The notes: generated by a model not told the origin, from the letters alone. Positions 7,389-17,031 are shown, counted from the first letter of the stretch. The stretch is DNA of 64,000 nucleotides from CBDCNH01 sp965219015 (GCA_965219015.1 CBDCNH010000005.1:1-64000); one strand, 5' to 3'. Program-made: numbers and translations.

Positions 7389-8723
7389 ATGTCGGATCTC
7401 TTCGATCTTCCCGCAGCGGTGACACCCGAGTTTGCTCCCAGAGATGCGGACACGCGGCCGCTTGCCGATCGCCTGCGACCGACGCGCCTGTCCGATGTCG
7501 TCGGGCAGGCACGAGCGCTTGGTCCCGACGGGCCCATCGGCACGATGGAACGAGGTGGCGCCTTTACCTCGTTCATCCTGTGGGGCCCTCCCGGCGTCGG
7601 CAAGACGACGATCGCGCGCCTCGTCGCGTCTGCGACAGGGCTTCACTTCGTCGAAACGAGCGCGATTTTCACCGGCATCGCGGATCTCAAGCGGATCTTC
7701 GAGGCCGCGCGGATCAGGGCGGGCAACGGGCGTCGCACGCTTCTCTTCGTCGACGAGATCCACCGCTTCAATCGCGCGCAGCAGGATGGCTTTCTGCCCT
7801 ACATGGAAGATGGCACGATCGTGCTGGTCGGCGCCACCACGGAGAATCCGTCATTTGAGTTGAATGCAGCGCTTCTCTCCCGGGCGCAGGTCGTCGTGCT
7901 CGACCGGCTCGACGCCGAGGCCCTCGGTCGTCTCATGTCGAGGGCTGAGACGGCGCTCGGCGGAGGTCTCCCGCTCACGCCACAAGCGCGGGAGCAACTC
8001 GTCGCGATGGCGGACGGCGACGGCCGGGCGCTGCTCAATCTCGTCGAGCAGGTCGCCGCCTGGCCCGACGCCGGGCCGGTCGAGCCCGCCGACCTCGCAC
8101 GGCGTCTGCAACGGCGCGCAGCGCAGTACGACAAGTCCGGCGACGCGCATTACAACTTGATATCGGCGTTGCACAAATCGGTCCGGGGCTCGGACCCCGA
8201 TGCCGCGGTCTACTGGCTCGCGCGGATGATCGAGGGCGGCGAGGATCCGCGCTACCTCGCGCGTCGCCTGACCCGGATGGCGGTGGAGGACATCGGTCTG
8301 GCCGATCCAAGGGCGCAGTCGGTCTGCCTGGAAGCCTGGTCGGTCTACGAGCGCCTCGGCAGCCCCGAGGGGGAGCTCGCCTTGGCCGCGGCCGCGATCT
8401 ACCTTGCGCTGGCACCGAAATCCAATGCGGCCTATCGAGCCTGGGCTGCGGCGCGCACGGTCGCGAAGGCGACGGGCTCCCTGGCGCCTCCGAAACATAT
8501 TCTCAACGCGCCTACCGGGCTGATGCGCGAGCTGGGCTACGGCGCGGGGTATGCCTATGACCATGACTCCCCGGACGGGTTTTCGGGTCAGGACTATTTC
8601 CCGGAAGGCGCGGGCCGGCACATCTTCTACGCTCCCGGTGCGGCGGGCTTCGAGCGCGACCTTGCCGCGAGGGCTGCTCGTTACGCGGCGCTCCGGTCCG
8701 AGCGGGAGGAGCATGACCGCTGA
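7389..8723 (+). CDS. rarA: Replication-associated recombination protein A (AAA+ ATPase)
   Basis: RarA (MgsA) is a clamp-loader-like AAA+ ATPase acting at stalled replication forks. The start at 7389 (MSDLFDLPAAV, 444 residues) gives the family length. Farther-upstream in-frame starts translate non-conserved sequence. Visible motifs are PTRLSDVVGQ, the Walker A GPPGVGKTT, the Walker B LLFVDEIHRFN and sensor-1 VGATTENPSFELN. The C-terminal tetramerisation domain contains YWLARMIEGGEDP and PKSNAAYRA. crcB overlaps its 3' end by 11 bases. Confidence 0.95.
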   Translation: MSDLFDLPAAVTPEFAPRDADTRPLADRLRPTRLSDVVGQARALGPDGPIGTMERGGAFTSFILWGPPGVGKTTIARLVASATGLHFVETSAIFTGIADLKRIFEAARIRAGNGRRTLLFVDEIHRFNRAQQDGFLPYMEDGTIVLVGATTENPSFELNAALLSRAQVVVLDRLDAEALGRLMSRAETALGGGLPLTPQAREQLVAMADGDGRALLNLVEQVAAWPDAGPVEPADLARRLQRRAAQYDKSGDAHYNLISALHKSVRGSDPDAAVYWLARMIEGGEDPRYLARRLTRMAVEDIGLADPRAQSVCLEAWSVYERLGSPEGELALAAAAIYLALAPKSNAAYRAWAAARTVAKATGSLAPPKHILNAPTGLMRELGYGAGYAYDHDSPDGFSGQDYFPEGAGRHIFYAPGAAGFERDLAARAARYAALRSEREEHDR

Positions 8724-9090
8724 CCTCATCAAGGTGGCGGCGGGCGGCGCCGTCGGTGCGTCGCTGCGCTATCTCGCCAACGTCGGAGCGCTCCGGCTCG
8801 CGGGACCGGGCTTCCCGGTCGCGACTCTCTTCGTCAACGTCACTGGCTCGTTCCTGATCGGGGCGTCGGTCGTGATCTTCGCGCATGTCGGCGGCGCTCG
8901 GCTCGCGCCGCTGGTCGTCACCGGGATCCTCGGCGGTTTCACGACCTTTTCGGCCTTCTCGCTCGACACGCTCGTCCTCTTCGAACGCGGCGATGCGGGT
9001 CTGGCGTTGCTCTACGTCGCGGGCTCGGTCGGGCTTTCGCTCGCCGCGGTCGCGCTCGGGCTCGCGACGGCGCGGGGGCTCGTCGCATGA
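8713..9090 (+). CDS. crcB: Fluoride exporter CrcB (Fluc)
   Basis: A 125-residue, four-span membrane protein that exports fluoride as an antiparallel dimer. The start MTADLIKVAAGGAVGASLRYL gives the usual length. FVNVTGSFLIG and GGFTTFSAFSLDT are the conserved pore and sodium-site segments of Fluc proteins. The ATG lies inside the end of rarA (11-base overlap), and the stop overlaps the rluC start by four bases. No fluoride riboswitch would be expected at this internal operon position. Confidence 0.93.
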   Translation: MTADLIKVAAGGAVGASLRYLANVGALRLAGPGFPVATLFVNVTGSFLIGASVVIFAHVGGARLAPLVVTGILGGFTTFSAFSLDTLVLFERGDAGLALLYVAGSVGLSLAAVALGLATARGLVA

Positions 9091-10127
9091 CCGGCGTGCA
9101 GGCGATCGCGGTCGGCGCCGATGAGGCCGAGCAGCGGCTTGACCGCTGGGTGCGGCGGCACTACCCGCAAGTGACCCAAGGCCGGATCGAGAAGCTCTGC
9201 CGGAAGGGCGAGATCCGCGTCGATGGTGGTCGGGTGACGGCTGCGAGCCGGGTCGCGCCCGGGCAGACGGTGCGCCTGCCGCCGCTTCCCGACGCCGACG
9301 CGCCGGCACCGACGGCGGCAGGCACGAACGCTGCCGACGCCGCGATGATCCGGGCAGCGGTGATCTACCGGGACGATGACCTCATCGTGCTCGACAAGCC
9401 GCCCGGCCTTGCCGTGCAGGGTGGCAGCGGCCAGACGAGGCATGTCGACGGCATGGCCGACGCCCTGCGCTTCGATGCAGCGGAGGCGCCGCGGCTCGTC
9501 CACCGCATCGACCGCGACACCTCGGGCATCTTGCTCCTGGGCCGGACGCAGCGCGCCACCGCGTCGTTGGCGGCGGCCTTTCGCGACCGACGGACCAGAA
9601 AGATCTACTGGGCGGCGCTTGCAGGCGTGCCGCAACCGAAGGCCGGCACCGTGCGCTACGGTCTTGTGAAGGCACCCGGACACGGATCGCGCGGCGAGGG
9701 CGAGCGCATGACCTGCATTCATCCCGATGCCGTTGCCGGAACGGAGGGCGCCAAGCGCGCGACGACCGATTACGCGGTGCTGTCCTCGGTTGGCAGGCGT
9801 GCGTGCTGGGCAGCACTCGTGCCCGTCACCGGCCGCACGCACCAGCTTCGCGCGCACATGGCCGAGATCGGGCACCCGGTCGTGGGCGATGGCAAGTATG
9901 GCGGCTCGGGCCAGGAGAACCAGGGCGACGGCTGGGGCGCGCAACTCGGCGGCGAGATCAGCCGCAAGCTTCATCTTCACGCGCGAAGCCTCACGATCCT
10001 GCACCCCGGAAAGAACGTGCCGATGACCTTCACGGCACCGTTGCCGCCGCATATGGCGCGAACCTGGGAGACGTTCGGGTGGGATCCCGCCGATGTCGCG
10101 GCGGATCCGTTCGCAGAGGACGCATGA
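9087..10127 (+). CDS. rluC: RluA-family 23S rRNA pseudouridine synthase
   Basis: A 346-residue RNA pseudouridine synthase of the RluA/RluC/RluD group, converting uridine to pseudouridine in 23S rRNA. Residues 10-70 are an S4 RNA-binding domain (EAEQRLDRWVRRHYPQ). The catalytic motif is LVHRIDRDTSGILLL with the essential aspartate, followed by RTRKIYWAAL and GRTHQLRAHMAEIGHPVVGD. The choice of RluC over RluD rests on its position in this conserved Rhodobacteraceae cluster. Start and stop overlap both neighbours by four bases. Confidence 0.85.
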   Translation: MTGVQAIAVGADEAEQRLDRWVRRHYPQVTQGRIEKLCRKGEIRVDGGRVTAASRVAPGQTVRLPPLPDADAPAPTAAGTNAADAAMIRAAVIYRDDDLIVLDKPPGLAVQGGSGQTRHVDGMADALRFDAAEAPRLVHRIDRDTSGILLLGRTQRATASLAAAFRDRRTRKIYWAALAGVPQPKAGTVRYGLVKAPGHGSRGEGERMTCIHPDAVAGTEGAKRATTDYAVLSSVGRRACWAALVPVTGRTHQLRAHMAEIGHPVVGDGKYGGSGQENQGDGWGAQLGGEISRKLHLHARSLTILHPGKNVPMTFTAPLPPHMARTWETFGWDPADVAADPFAEDA

Positions 10128-10852
10128 GCGCGGGCTGGGCTCCGAAGCGGTTCTGGTCGCGCAGTGCGGTCGTTCCGCTCGACGGCGGCTTCGGCGTGAC
10201 GCTCGACGCGCGGGACCTCCGCACGCCGGGGCGCGCGCAACTCGTGCTTCCGACACGCGCGATGGCGGAGGCGATCGCGACGGAATGGGACGCGCAGGGC
10301 GACAGGATCGACCCGTTCCAGATGCCGATAACGCGCGCCGCGAACTCCGCGATCGACAAGGTGGCGGTGCAGCGCACGGAGGTCGTGGCGCACCTGGCGG
10401 CCTATGGTGACGCGGACCTGATCTGCTACCGTGCCGCGGCCCCTGCCGGGCTGGTGGCGCGGCAGGCGACTTCCTGGGATCCGCTGCTCGACTACGCGGC
10501 CTCGCTGGGAGCGCCGCTGCGAGCGGTCAAGGGCGTGATGCATGCACCGCAACCGCCGGCAAGCCTCGCGCGTCTCGCCGCACTGGTCGGAGCGGAGACC
10601 GACTTCGGGCTCACCGCGCTGAGCGAACTCGTCGCCTTGTCCGGGTCGCTCGTGATCGGGATCGCGTCCGTCCGGGGTCTCGCGTCGGCGGATGCGCTCT
10701 GGCTCGCATCGCGAATCGACGAGGACTGGGAAATCGAGCAGTGGGGCGTCGACGCGGAGGCCGAAGCATTCGCGACGCAGCGTCGGCTCGATTTTCTGCA
10801 AGCCTTAAAGTTCCACAAATTGGGTCGGCCGATGCGCGACGGCGGCGCATAA
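10124..10852 (+). CDS. ATP12-family F1-ATPase assembly chaperone
   Basis: A 242-residue member of the ATP12 family, a chaperone for the alpha subunit of F1-ATPase known from mitochondria and alphaproteobacteria. Matching features are KRFWSRSAVV near the start, VTLDARDLRTPGR, a tryptophan-bearing EWDAQGDRIDPFQMPITRAAN segment, and ADLICYRA. The C-terminus has IDEDWEIEQWGVDAEAE. The ATG overlaps the rluC stop. In related genomes a HAD-family hydrolase often separates the two genes, but none is present here. Confidence 0.88.
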   Translation: MSAGWAPKRFWSRSAVVPLDGGFGVTLDARDLRTPGRAQLVLPTRAMAEAIATEWDAQGDRIDPFQMPITRAANSAIDKVAVQRTEVVAHLAAYGDADLICYRAAAPAGLVARQATSWDPLLDYAASLGAPLRAVKGVMHAPQPPASLARLAALVGAETDFGLTALSELVALSGSLVIGIASVRGLASADALWLASRIDEDWEIEQWGVDAEAEAFATQRRLDFLQALKFHKLGRPMRDGGA

Positions 10853-11057
10853 TTTTTAATCACGCACAACGTTTGCGCGCCGACGCTATCTTTTGCTAAG
10901 AAAGTTTCCCCGACAGAGGCGCGCCGACCTCCGCTCTTGACCTGTTGTTTCAAAAGCGTCCATCTTGACGGTCACTCACGTGCAACGGGGTGTGGCTATC
11001 CAGTGCCGCAGTCCGGCATGTCACCGCCGGCAACGACGGCATCAGGAAGAGGTATCA

Positions 11058-12074
11058 ATGACCAGAACCGCATTTATTGGAACGCTGGCGGTCGCCGGTT
11101 CGCTCGCGGGCATCGCCCATGCCGGAACGGTGGACGACATCAAGTCCCGCGGCGAGCTGAACTGTGGCGTGACGACGGGCCTTGCCGGCTTTTCGGCTCC
11201 CGACGCCAACGGGGTTTGGCAGGGCTTCGACGTCGCGGTATGCCGCGCGGTTGCCGCCGCCATCCTCGGCGACCCCATGAAAGTCAAATTTCTGCCTACC
11301 ACGAGCCAGACCCGCTTCTCCGCGCTGTCGTCGGGTGAGATCGACATGCTCTCGCGGGTGACCACGTGGACCTTCTCGCGCGACGCCGACCTGAAGTTCA
11401 CCTTTGCGGGCGTGAACTACTACGACGGACAGGGCTTCCTCGTGAAGAAGGATCTCGGCGTCGCGTCGGCGAAGGAACTCGACGGCGCCACGGTCTGCAT
11501 CCAGACCGGCACGACCACGGAGCTCAACCTCGCTGAATATTTCAAGGTCAACAACATGACCTACGAGCCGGTGCCGGTGGAGACCAACGCGGAAGCCGAG
11601 GCGCAGTACAGCGCCGGTGCTTGCGACGTCTACACCACCGATGCATCCGGGCTTGCGGCCACCCGCGCAACCTTCAAGGATCCCGAGAACCACGTGATCC
11701 TGCCGGAAATCATCTCCAAGGAGCCGCTCGGGCCGGTGGTGCGCCAGGGTGACGACAATTTCGCCGATGTCGTGCGCTGGACGTTCAATGCGCTCGTGGC
11801 CGCCGAAGAATACGGCATCACGTCGGCCAATATCGAGGAACTGGCAAAGGGCACCGACAACCCGGAGATCAACCGTCTCCTTGGCACCGACGAGAACCTT
11901 GGCGCGATGATCGGTCTCGACAACCTCTGGGCCAAGAACGCGATCTCGGCGGGTGGCAACTACGGCGAACTCTTCGCGGCCACCATCGGCGAGCAGACCC
12001 CGATCGGCCTGTCCCGCGGACTGAATGCACTCTGGACGCAGGGCGGGCTGCAATACTCGCCGCCCTTCCGCTGA
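11058..12074 (+). CDS. bztA: General amino-acid ABC transporter substrate-binding protein
   Basis: Periplasmic binding protein of the BztABCD/AapJQMP importer, which takes up glutamate, glutamine, aspartate and asparagine in Rhodobacter. I start at 11058 because it gives a clear signal peptide (MTRTAFIGTLAVAGS, cleavage near AHA-G), an upstream Shine-Dalgarno (AGGAAGAGG) and a family-length 338 residues. Mature sequence includes VKSRGELNCGV-like and GFDVAVCRAVAAAI motifs. A hairpin follows it, so this abundant component may be expressed above the permeases. Confidence 0.92.
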   Translation: MTRTAFIGTLAVAGSLAGIAHAGTVDDIKSRGELNCGVTTGLAGFSAPDANGVWQGFDVAVCRAVAAAILGDPMKVKFLPTTSQTRFSALSSGEIDMLSRVTTWTFSRDADLKFTFAGVNYYDGQGFLVKKDLGVASAKELDGATVCIQTGTTTELNLAEYFKVNNMTYEPVPVETNAEAEAQYSAGACDVYTTDASGLAATRATFKDPENHVILPEIISKEPLGPVVRQGDDNFADVVRWTFNALVAAEEYGITSANIEELAKGTDNPEINRLLGTDENLGAMIGLDNLWAKNAISAGGNYGELFAATIGEQTPIGLSRGLNALWTQGGLQYSPPFR

Positions 12075-12087
12075 TCGACTGACACGC

Positions 12088-12116
12088 GGGGGGCACGCCG
12101 CGTTGCGCGGCCCCCC
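12088..12116 (+). other. Intercistronic hairpin after bztA
   Basis: A G6 run at 12088-12093 pairs with a C6 run at 12111-12116, extended by C12094-G12110, enclosing a GC-rich inner loop. It lies between the binding-protein gene and bztB without a T-tract. Such hairpins often protect the upstream binding-protein mRNA or attenuate downstream expression. Confidence 0.55.
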
Positions 12117-12193
12117 ATTCTCCCGAACGACGAACACCGGCCCGGCGCCCGCTCCCCCGAGCAGCGGCGCGGGCGGATCGAGGGGACTGTCCG

Positions 12194-13447
12194 ATGGCAA
12201 TGGCCAGCATCGCGCCTTCCGGCGGCTTTCGCCCGAGCATGCTCATTTATGATACCCGGTATCGTTCGATCACGATCCAGGTAGTCTTCCTGTGCCTCTT
12301 CGTCGCCGGGGTCTGGTGGCTCGTCGAGAACACGCTCGAGAACTTTCGCGCGCTCGGCAAGGTGTTCACCTACGACTTCCTCTGGAAGCGCTCCGGCTAC
12401 GACATCAACCAGACGTTGATCCAGTACACCAACGACAGCACGCATGGTCGCGCGATGTTCGTAGGGCTGCTGAACACGCTGCTCGTCTCGGCGATGAGTT
12501 GCGTGCTCGCGACGATCATCGGAGTGATCGCAGGCGTGCTCCGGCTCTCCGGAAACTGGGTCGTGGGGCGGCTGATGACCGTCTACGTCGAGGCGTTCCG
12601 CAATACGCCGCTCCTGATGTGGATCATCCTCATCAACACGATCATGTTCGTGACCATGCCGGAGCCCAGGGATTTCCGCGGCGACACGCCGTTGGCCTCG
12701 ATGAACCTGTTCGGCTCCGTCGCGCTGACCAATCGCGGCATCTACGTGCCCGAACCGCTCTTCACGCGGTCGCTCGGCAACATCGACCTGCACTATTTTC
12801 TCGTCAGCATCGATCTGCTCGCGGTGATCGCCGCGCTCGCGCTGAGCTACGTCCTCGCCCGCCGCATCGCCAGCCGCGCGACGGAGGTGCAGAACGCGAC
12901 CGGCAAGCGCCCCGAGACGCGGTGGAAGACGCTCGCGGCCTGGTTCCTGCCGCTCCCGATCCTGCTCGTGGCGCTCGGTCTCCATCTCGGCTACCCCGCG
13001 CTCAAGGGCTTCAACTTCCAGGGTGGGATCCAACTCCGCAACTCGCTGATCGCCCTCTGGCTCGCGCTTTCCATCTACACGGGCGCTTTCATCGCCGAAA
13101 CGGTCCGAAGCGGCATCATGGCCGTTTCGCGCGGCCAGAGCGAGGCAGCGGCGGCGCTAGGGTTGAAGCCGTCCCTGACCACCCGGCTCGTCGTGCTGCC
13201 GCAAGCGCTCCGGGTCATCGTCCCGCCGATGATCTCCGAATATCTCAGCGTCACGAAGAACTCGTCGCTGGCGCTGGCGGTCGGCTACATGGACCTCCGC
13301 TCGACGCTGGGGGGCATCACGCTCAACCAGACGGGTAACGAGCTCGAAGCAATGATGCTGATGATGCTGATCTACCTCGCGATCAGCTTGTCGATCTCGG
13401 CCGCGATGAACCTCTACAACCGCAGCATCAAGCTTCAGGAGCGCTGA
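12194..13447 (+). CDS. bztB: Amino-acid ABC transporter permease, first subunit
   Basis: A 417-residue inner-membrane permease of the polar amino-acid (HAAT) family. It is longer than typical His/Glu permeases because of an extra central region, as known for BztB and AapQ. The N-terminal FVGLLNTLLVSAMSCVLATIIG begins the permease domain. The C-terminal EAA loop has RGQSEAAAALGLKPSLTTRLV and VLPQALRVIVPP, which contacts the ATPase. It ends one base before bztC. Confidence 0.92.
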   Translation: MAMASIAPSGGFRPSMLIYDTRYRSITIQVVFLCLFVAGVWWLVENTLENFRALGKVFTYDFLWKRSGYDINQTLIQYTNDSTHGRAMFVGLLNTLLVSAMSCVLATIIGVIAGVLRLSGNWVVGRLMTVYVEAFRNTPLLMWIILINTIMFVTMPEPRDFRGDTPLASMNLFGSVALTNRGIYVPEPLFTRSLGNIDLHYFLVSIDLLAVIAALALSYVLARRIASRATEVQNATGKRPETRWKTLAAWFLPLPILLVALGLHLGYPALKGFNFQGGIQLRNSLIALWLALSIYTGAFIAETVRSGIMAVSRGQSEAAAALGLKPSLTTRLVVLPQALRVIVPPMISEYLSVTKNSSLALAVGYMDLRSTLGGITLNQTGNELEAMMLMMLIYLAISLSISAAMNLYNRSIKLQER

Positions 13448-13448
13448 G

Positions 13449-14801
13449 ATGAGCGAGACCGAGATGCGCGCGGCGGAGTTCGACGCGACGCCCTACGTCC
13501 GCGACACCATGCTTCCGCAGGCGGCCGCACCCATCTCGCAGGTCGGTGCGGTCCGCTGGATGCGCGAGAACCTGTTCTCTTCGTGGCTCAACGCGATCCT
13601 CACGGTCGTCGCGCTCGTCGCGGTCTATCTCTTCCTGTCCGCCGTTCTGCCGTGGTTCCTGCACGGGGTCTGGAACGCCAGTTCGCTCACCGAATGTCGC
13701 CAGAAGATCGCCGAGCGCTGGGGTGAGGGTGCTACCGGCGGCTGCTTCGCGGTGATCCGCGAGCGCTGGCCACAGATGCTCTACGGCTTCTATCCGACCG
13801 ACGACCGCTTCGGCCTGACCGTTCTCAGGTACTGGCGCATCAATCTCGCGGCGCTCCTCCTCATCGTCGCGCTCGCCCCCGCGCTCTTCAACAGGCTGCC
13901 AAAGCAGATGCTCTGGTTCACGGCGATCTATCCGGCCGTGTGCTACTTCCTGCTCTGGGGCGGCACCATCTGGGATCCGATCTTCGTCCTCGCGGGGTTC
14001 GGGATTGCCTATGCCGTTTTCCTGGTCATGCAGCGCTTCGCTCCGGCACTGGCGCTCATCACAGCCGTCGCAGCGATGGTCCTGTGGTGGCTCTGGCTGA
14101 TGCATCCGCTTCTGAGCGAGTTCGATCGTGCGATGCCGTGGGGTTTGACGGAGGTCCGCTCGAGCAAGTTCGGAGGGTTTACCCTCTCGATGGTCATCGG
14201 CATCACCGGCATCACGTTCTCCCTTCCGCTCGGCATCCTGCTGGCGCTCGGACGCAAGTCCGACATGATCCTCGTCAAGACGATCTGCGTCGGCTTCATC
14301 GAGTTTATCCGGGGCGTGCCGCTCATCACGCTCCTCTTCATCGCGTCGCTGCTGCTGAACTATTTCCTGCCGCCGGGCACGAACTTCGACATCATCCTGC
14401 GCGTCATCATCATGGTGACGCTCTTTGCCGCCGCGTATATGGCCGAGGTCGTGCGGGGCGGTCTGGCTGCCCTGCCACGCGGGCAGTATGAGGCGGCCGA
14501 CGCGCTGGGCCTCGACTACGCCCGCGCGCAATATCTCATCATCATGCCGCAGGCGCTGAAGATCTCGATCCCGACCATCGTCAACACGTTCATCGGCCTC
14601 TTCAAGGACACCACGCTCGTCGTGTTCATCGGGCTCCTCGACCCTTTGGGCCTCGTCGGCGCCATCCGCGCCAACACCGAGTGGAACGGCCTCTTCTGGG
14701 AGCTCTTCCTCTTCGTCGGGCTCCTCTTCTTCATCGTCTGCTTCGGCATGTCGCGCTATTCGATGTATCTCGAGCGCAAGCTGAAGACCGACCATCGCTA
14801 G
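13449..14801 (+). CDS. bztC: Amino-acid ABC transporter permease, second subunit
   Basis: A 450-residue partner permease. Eight or so hydrophobic spans are visible. The first 220 residues form the extended N-terminal region characteristic of BztC/AapM, and the rest is the transport domain (SKFGGFTLSMVIGITGITFSL). The EAA loop reads RGQYEAADALGLDYARAQYLII. It follows bztB by one base and precedes bztD by 12 bases, so the four genes form one operon. Confidence 0.92.
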   Translation: MSETEMRAAEFDATPYVRDTMLPQAAAPISQVGAVRWMRENLFSSWLNAILTVVALVAVYLFLSAVLPWFLHGVWNASSLTECRQKIAERWGEGATGGCFAVIRERWPQMLYGFYPTDDRFGLTVLRYWRINLAALLLIVALAPALFNRLPKQMLWFTAIYPAVCYFLLWGGTIWDPIFVLAGFGIAYAVFLVMQRFAPALALITAVAAMVLWWLWLMHPLLSEFDRAMPWGLTEVRSSKFGGFTLSMVIGITGITFSLPLGILLALGRKSDMILVKTICVGFIEFIRGVPLITLLFIASLLLNYFLPPGTNFDIILRVIIMVTLFAAAYMAEVVRGGLAALPRGQYEAADALGLDYARAQYLIIMPQALKISIPTIVNTFIGLFKDTTLVVFIGLLDPLGLVGAIRANTEWNGLFWELFLFVGLLFFIVCFGMSRYSMYLERKLKTDHR

Positions 14802-14813
14802 GAAACCCTGCCC

Positions 14814-15602
14814 ATGTCAGACGCTGAGACCCTGACCCGCCCCTTGGCCGCACGCGCGACCGGCACCGAGATCGCCGTGCAGATCACCGCGATGAACAAG
14901 TGGTACGGCAGCTTCCACGTGCTGCGCGACATCGACATGACCGTGCATCGCGGCGAGCGCATCGTGATCTGCGGGCCGTCGGGCTCGGGCAAGTCGACGC
15001 TGATCCGTTGCATCAACCGGCTCGAGGAGCATCAGGCCGGGCAGATCGTCGTCGACGGGACCGAGCTCACCTCCGACCTCAAGAACATCGACAAGGTGCG
15101 CTCCGAGGTCGGGATGGTGTTCCAGCACTTCAACCTCTTCCCGCATCTCACCATTCTCGAGAACTGCACGCTTGCGCCGATCTGGGTTCGCAAGGTCCCG
15201 AAGCGCGAGGCCGAGCAGACGGCGATGCACTTCCTCGAGAAGGTCAAGATCCCTGAGCAGGCGGGAAAGTACCCGGGCCAGCTTTCCGGCGGCCAGCAGC
15301 AGCGCGTGGCCATCGCGCGGTCGCTGTGCATGCGGCCGCGGATCATGCTCTTCGACGAGCCGACCTCGGCGCTCGACCCCGAGATGATCAAGGAGGTGCT
15401 CGACACCATGATCGCGCTCGCCGAGGAGGGGATGACGATGCTCTGCGTGACGCACGAGATGGGCTTTGCGCGCCAAGTCGCGAACCGCGTGGTCTTCATG
15501 GACCAGGGCCAGATCGTCGAGCAGAACGCGCCCGAGGAGTTCTTCCTGCATCCGAAGTCGGAGCGGACGAAGCTGTTCCTGAGCCAGATCCTAGGGCATT
15601 GA
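14814..15602 (+). CDS. bztD: Amino-acid ABC transporter ATP-binding protein
   Basis: A 262-residue cytoplasmic ATPase that powers BztABC. Motifs: Walker A GPSGSGKST (about residue 52), Q-loop in GMVFQHFNLFPHLT, ABC signature LSGGQQQRVAIARSL, Walker B IMLFDEPTSALDPE, and the H-loop VTHEMGFAR. This is the standard arrangement for polar amino-acid importers. It ends a few bases before the convergent histidine-phosphatase gene. Confidence 0.95.
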   Translation: MSDAETLTRPLAARATGTEIAVQITAMNKWYGSFHVLRDIDMTVHRGERIVICGPSGSGKSTLIRCINRLEEHQAGQIVVDGTELTSDLKNIDKVRSEVGMVFQHFNLFPHLTILENCTLAPIWVRKVPKREAEQTAMHFLEKVKIPEQAGKYPGQLSGGQQQRVAIARSLCMRPRIMLFDEPTSALDPEMIKEVLDTMIALAEEGMTMLCVTHEMGFARQVANRVVFMDQGQIVEQNAPEEFFLHPKSERTKLFLSQILGH

Positions 15603-15608
15603 AGCGGC

Positions 15609-16118
15609 TCAGGTCCGCCGCAGATCGTCGGGCGTCACGAACTCGACGACTTCGCCGGTGCCGGGGTCAAGGTCGGCCCACCTCTCCACAGGGAAATTCG
15701 CCACCAGCGTAGCGGCTGTGGGGTAGGTGTGGAAATCGGCGTGCAGCGGCGGTGCCGCAAGCAGCGCCGCGGCAAAGCCTGCGATCCCGGGATTGTGCCC
15801 AACAAGCGCCACGACCGGGCCATCCGCCTTCGTGAGCCACGACATCATGGTCGTCGGCTCGGCGTGGTAAAGCTCATCGAGGCGCTGCACCTCGACCGTG
15901 GACGAAAGCCGGGCCGCGATGCGCTCCCAAGTCTGCATCGTCCGTTGCGCCGTCGAGACCAGCGCCACGTCGGGCTGGTAGCCACGGCTCGCGAGCCAGT
16001 CGCCGATCAAGTCCGCGGCGGCCTCGCCGTGAGGATTGAGCGGCCGGGCCTCGTCGGCGAGCTCGGCGGTGTCCCAGCTCGATTTGGCGTGTCGGATGAG
16101 GATGAGCCGTCGCGTCAT
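15609..16118 (-). CDS. SixA-like histidine phosphatase
   Basis: A 169-residue protein of the histidine phosphatase (phosphoglycerate-mutase-like) superfamily, SixA branch. The RHG-type motif is RHAKSSW at the N-terminus with the nucleophilic histidine. The second-half histidine is in VALVGHNPGI. The DEARPLNPHGEAAA and STAQRTMQTW segments carry the conserved basic residues. E. coli SixA dephosphorylates HPt-domain phosphohistidine, but the substrate here is unknown. It runs convergent to bztD and lies 22 bases downstream of argB, so it may be co-transcribed with argB. Confidence 0.85.
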   Translation of the reverse strand: MTRRLILIRHAKSSWDTAELADEARPLNPHGEAAADLIGDWLASRGYQPDVALVSTAQRTMQTWERIAARLSSTVEVQRLDELYHAEPTTMMSWLTKADGPVVALVGHNPGIAGFAAALLAAPPLHADFHTYPTAATLVANFPVERWADLDPGTGEVVEFVTPDDLRRT

Positions 16119-16140
16119 GGTGCCTGCTTTCTATAGGAAG

Positions 16141-17031
16141 TCAGTCAAGCGGGCGCACCCGCGGTTCGGTCGAGCGGATGATCGTGCCCGCGCCGTAGTC
16201 GGTGAAGAGCTCGAGGAGGCAGGCGTTCGGAATTCGGCCGTCGAGGATCACCACCGCCCGCACGCCGCCGTCAATCGCCGCGAGCGCGGTCTCCACCTTC
16301 GGAATCATGCCCCCCGCGATGGTGCCCTCCGCGATCAGCGCACGCACATGGTCGGGGGTCAGTTGCGTGACGACGTCGCCCTCGGCGTCCTTCACGCCCG
16401 CCACGTCGGTCAGCAGGAGGAGCCGGTCCGCCTTCAGCGCCGCGGCAATGGCCCCTGCGGCGGTGTCGCCGTTGACGTTGAAGGTCTCGCCGTTGTCGCC
16501 GGGGCCGATCGGCGCCACGACCGGGATGATCCCCGCCGCGAAGAGGTCGCGCAGGACCTGCACGCGCATGTCGCGCGGCCGGCCGACGAACCCGAGCGCC
16601 GGGTCGTCCATCTCGCAGACCATGAGGTCGTCGTCCTTGCCAGAAATGCCGACCGCACGGCCGCCCTGGTCGTTGATCGCCTGCACGATACGCTTGTTGA
16701 CGAGCCCCGAGAGCACCATCTCGACGACCTCCACCGTCGCGGCATCGGTGACGCGCTTGCCGCGCACGAACTCCGACACGATCCCAAGCCGCGCGAGCAG
16801 CGCGTTGATCATCGGTCCGCCGCCATGCACGACCACCGGATTGAGCCCGACCTGGCGCATCAGCACGATGTCCTGCGCGAACTCCGCCATCGCCTCGTCG
16901 TCGCCCATCGCGTTGCCGCCGAACTTGATGACGACGATGGCGCCCGTGTACCGCTGCAGATACGGCAGCGCCTCGTTCAGGGTCCGGGCCGTGGCGATGG
17001 AGTCGCGCAAGTGGGCCATCTGCTTCTTCAT
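16141..17031 (-). CDS. argB: Acetylglutamate kinase
   Basis: ArgB phosphorylates N-acetyl-L-glutamate in arginine biosynthesis. The 296-residue protein has VVIKFGGNAMGDDEAM (phosphate-binding lysine and glycines), LNPVVVHGGGPMINALL for acetylglutamate binding, and NVNGDTAAGAIAAALKA. The C-terminal ATP-site segment GGMIPKVETALAAI is present. The extended N-terminus before AIVVIK is as expected for the arginine-inhibited, hexameric type. It belongs to the leftward yidC-MOSC-yihA-argB cluster, here interrupted by an inserted rightward SDR gene. Confidence 0.95.
   Translation of the reverse strand: MKKQMAHLRDSIATARTLNEALPYLQRYTGAIVVIKFGGNAMGDDEAMAEFAQDIVLMRQVGLNPVVVHGGGPMINALLARLGIVSEFVRGKRVTDAATVEVVEMVLSGLVNKRIVQAINDQGGRAVGISGKDDDLMVCEMDDPALGFVGRPRDMRVQVLRDLFAAGIIPVVAPIGPGDNGETFNVNGDTAAGAIAAALKADRLLLLTDVAGVKDAEGDVVTQLTPDHVRALIAEGTIAGGMIPKVETALAAIDGGVRAVVILDGRIPNACLLELFTDYGAGTIIRSTEPRVRPLD

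Noticed and set aside
8551..8712. A longer crcB start inside rarA
   Set aside because: The extension would overlap conserved rarA coding sequence by about 170 bases and adds residues foreign to the CrcB family. The ATG at 8713 gives the normal length.
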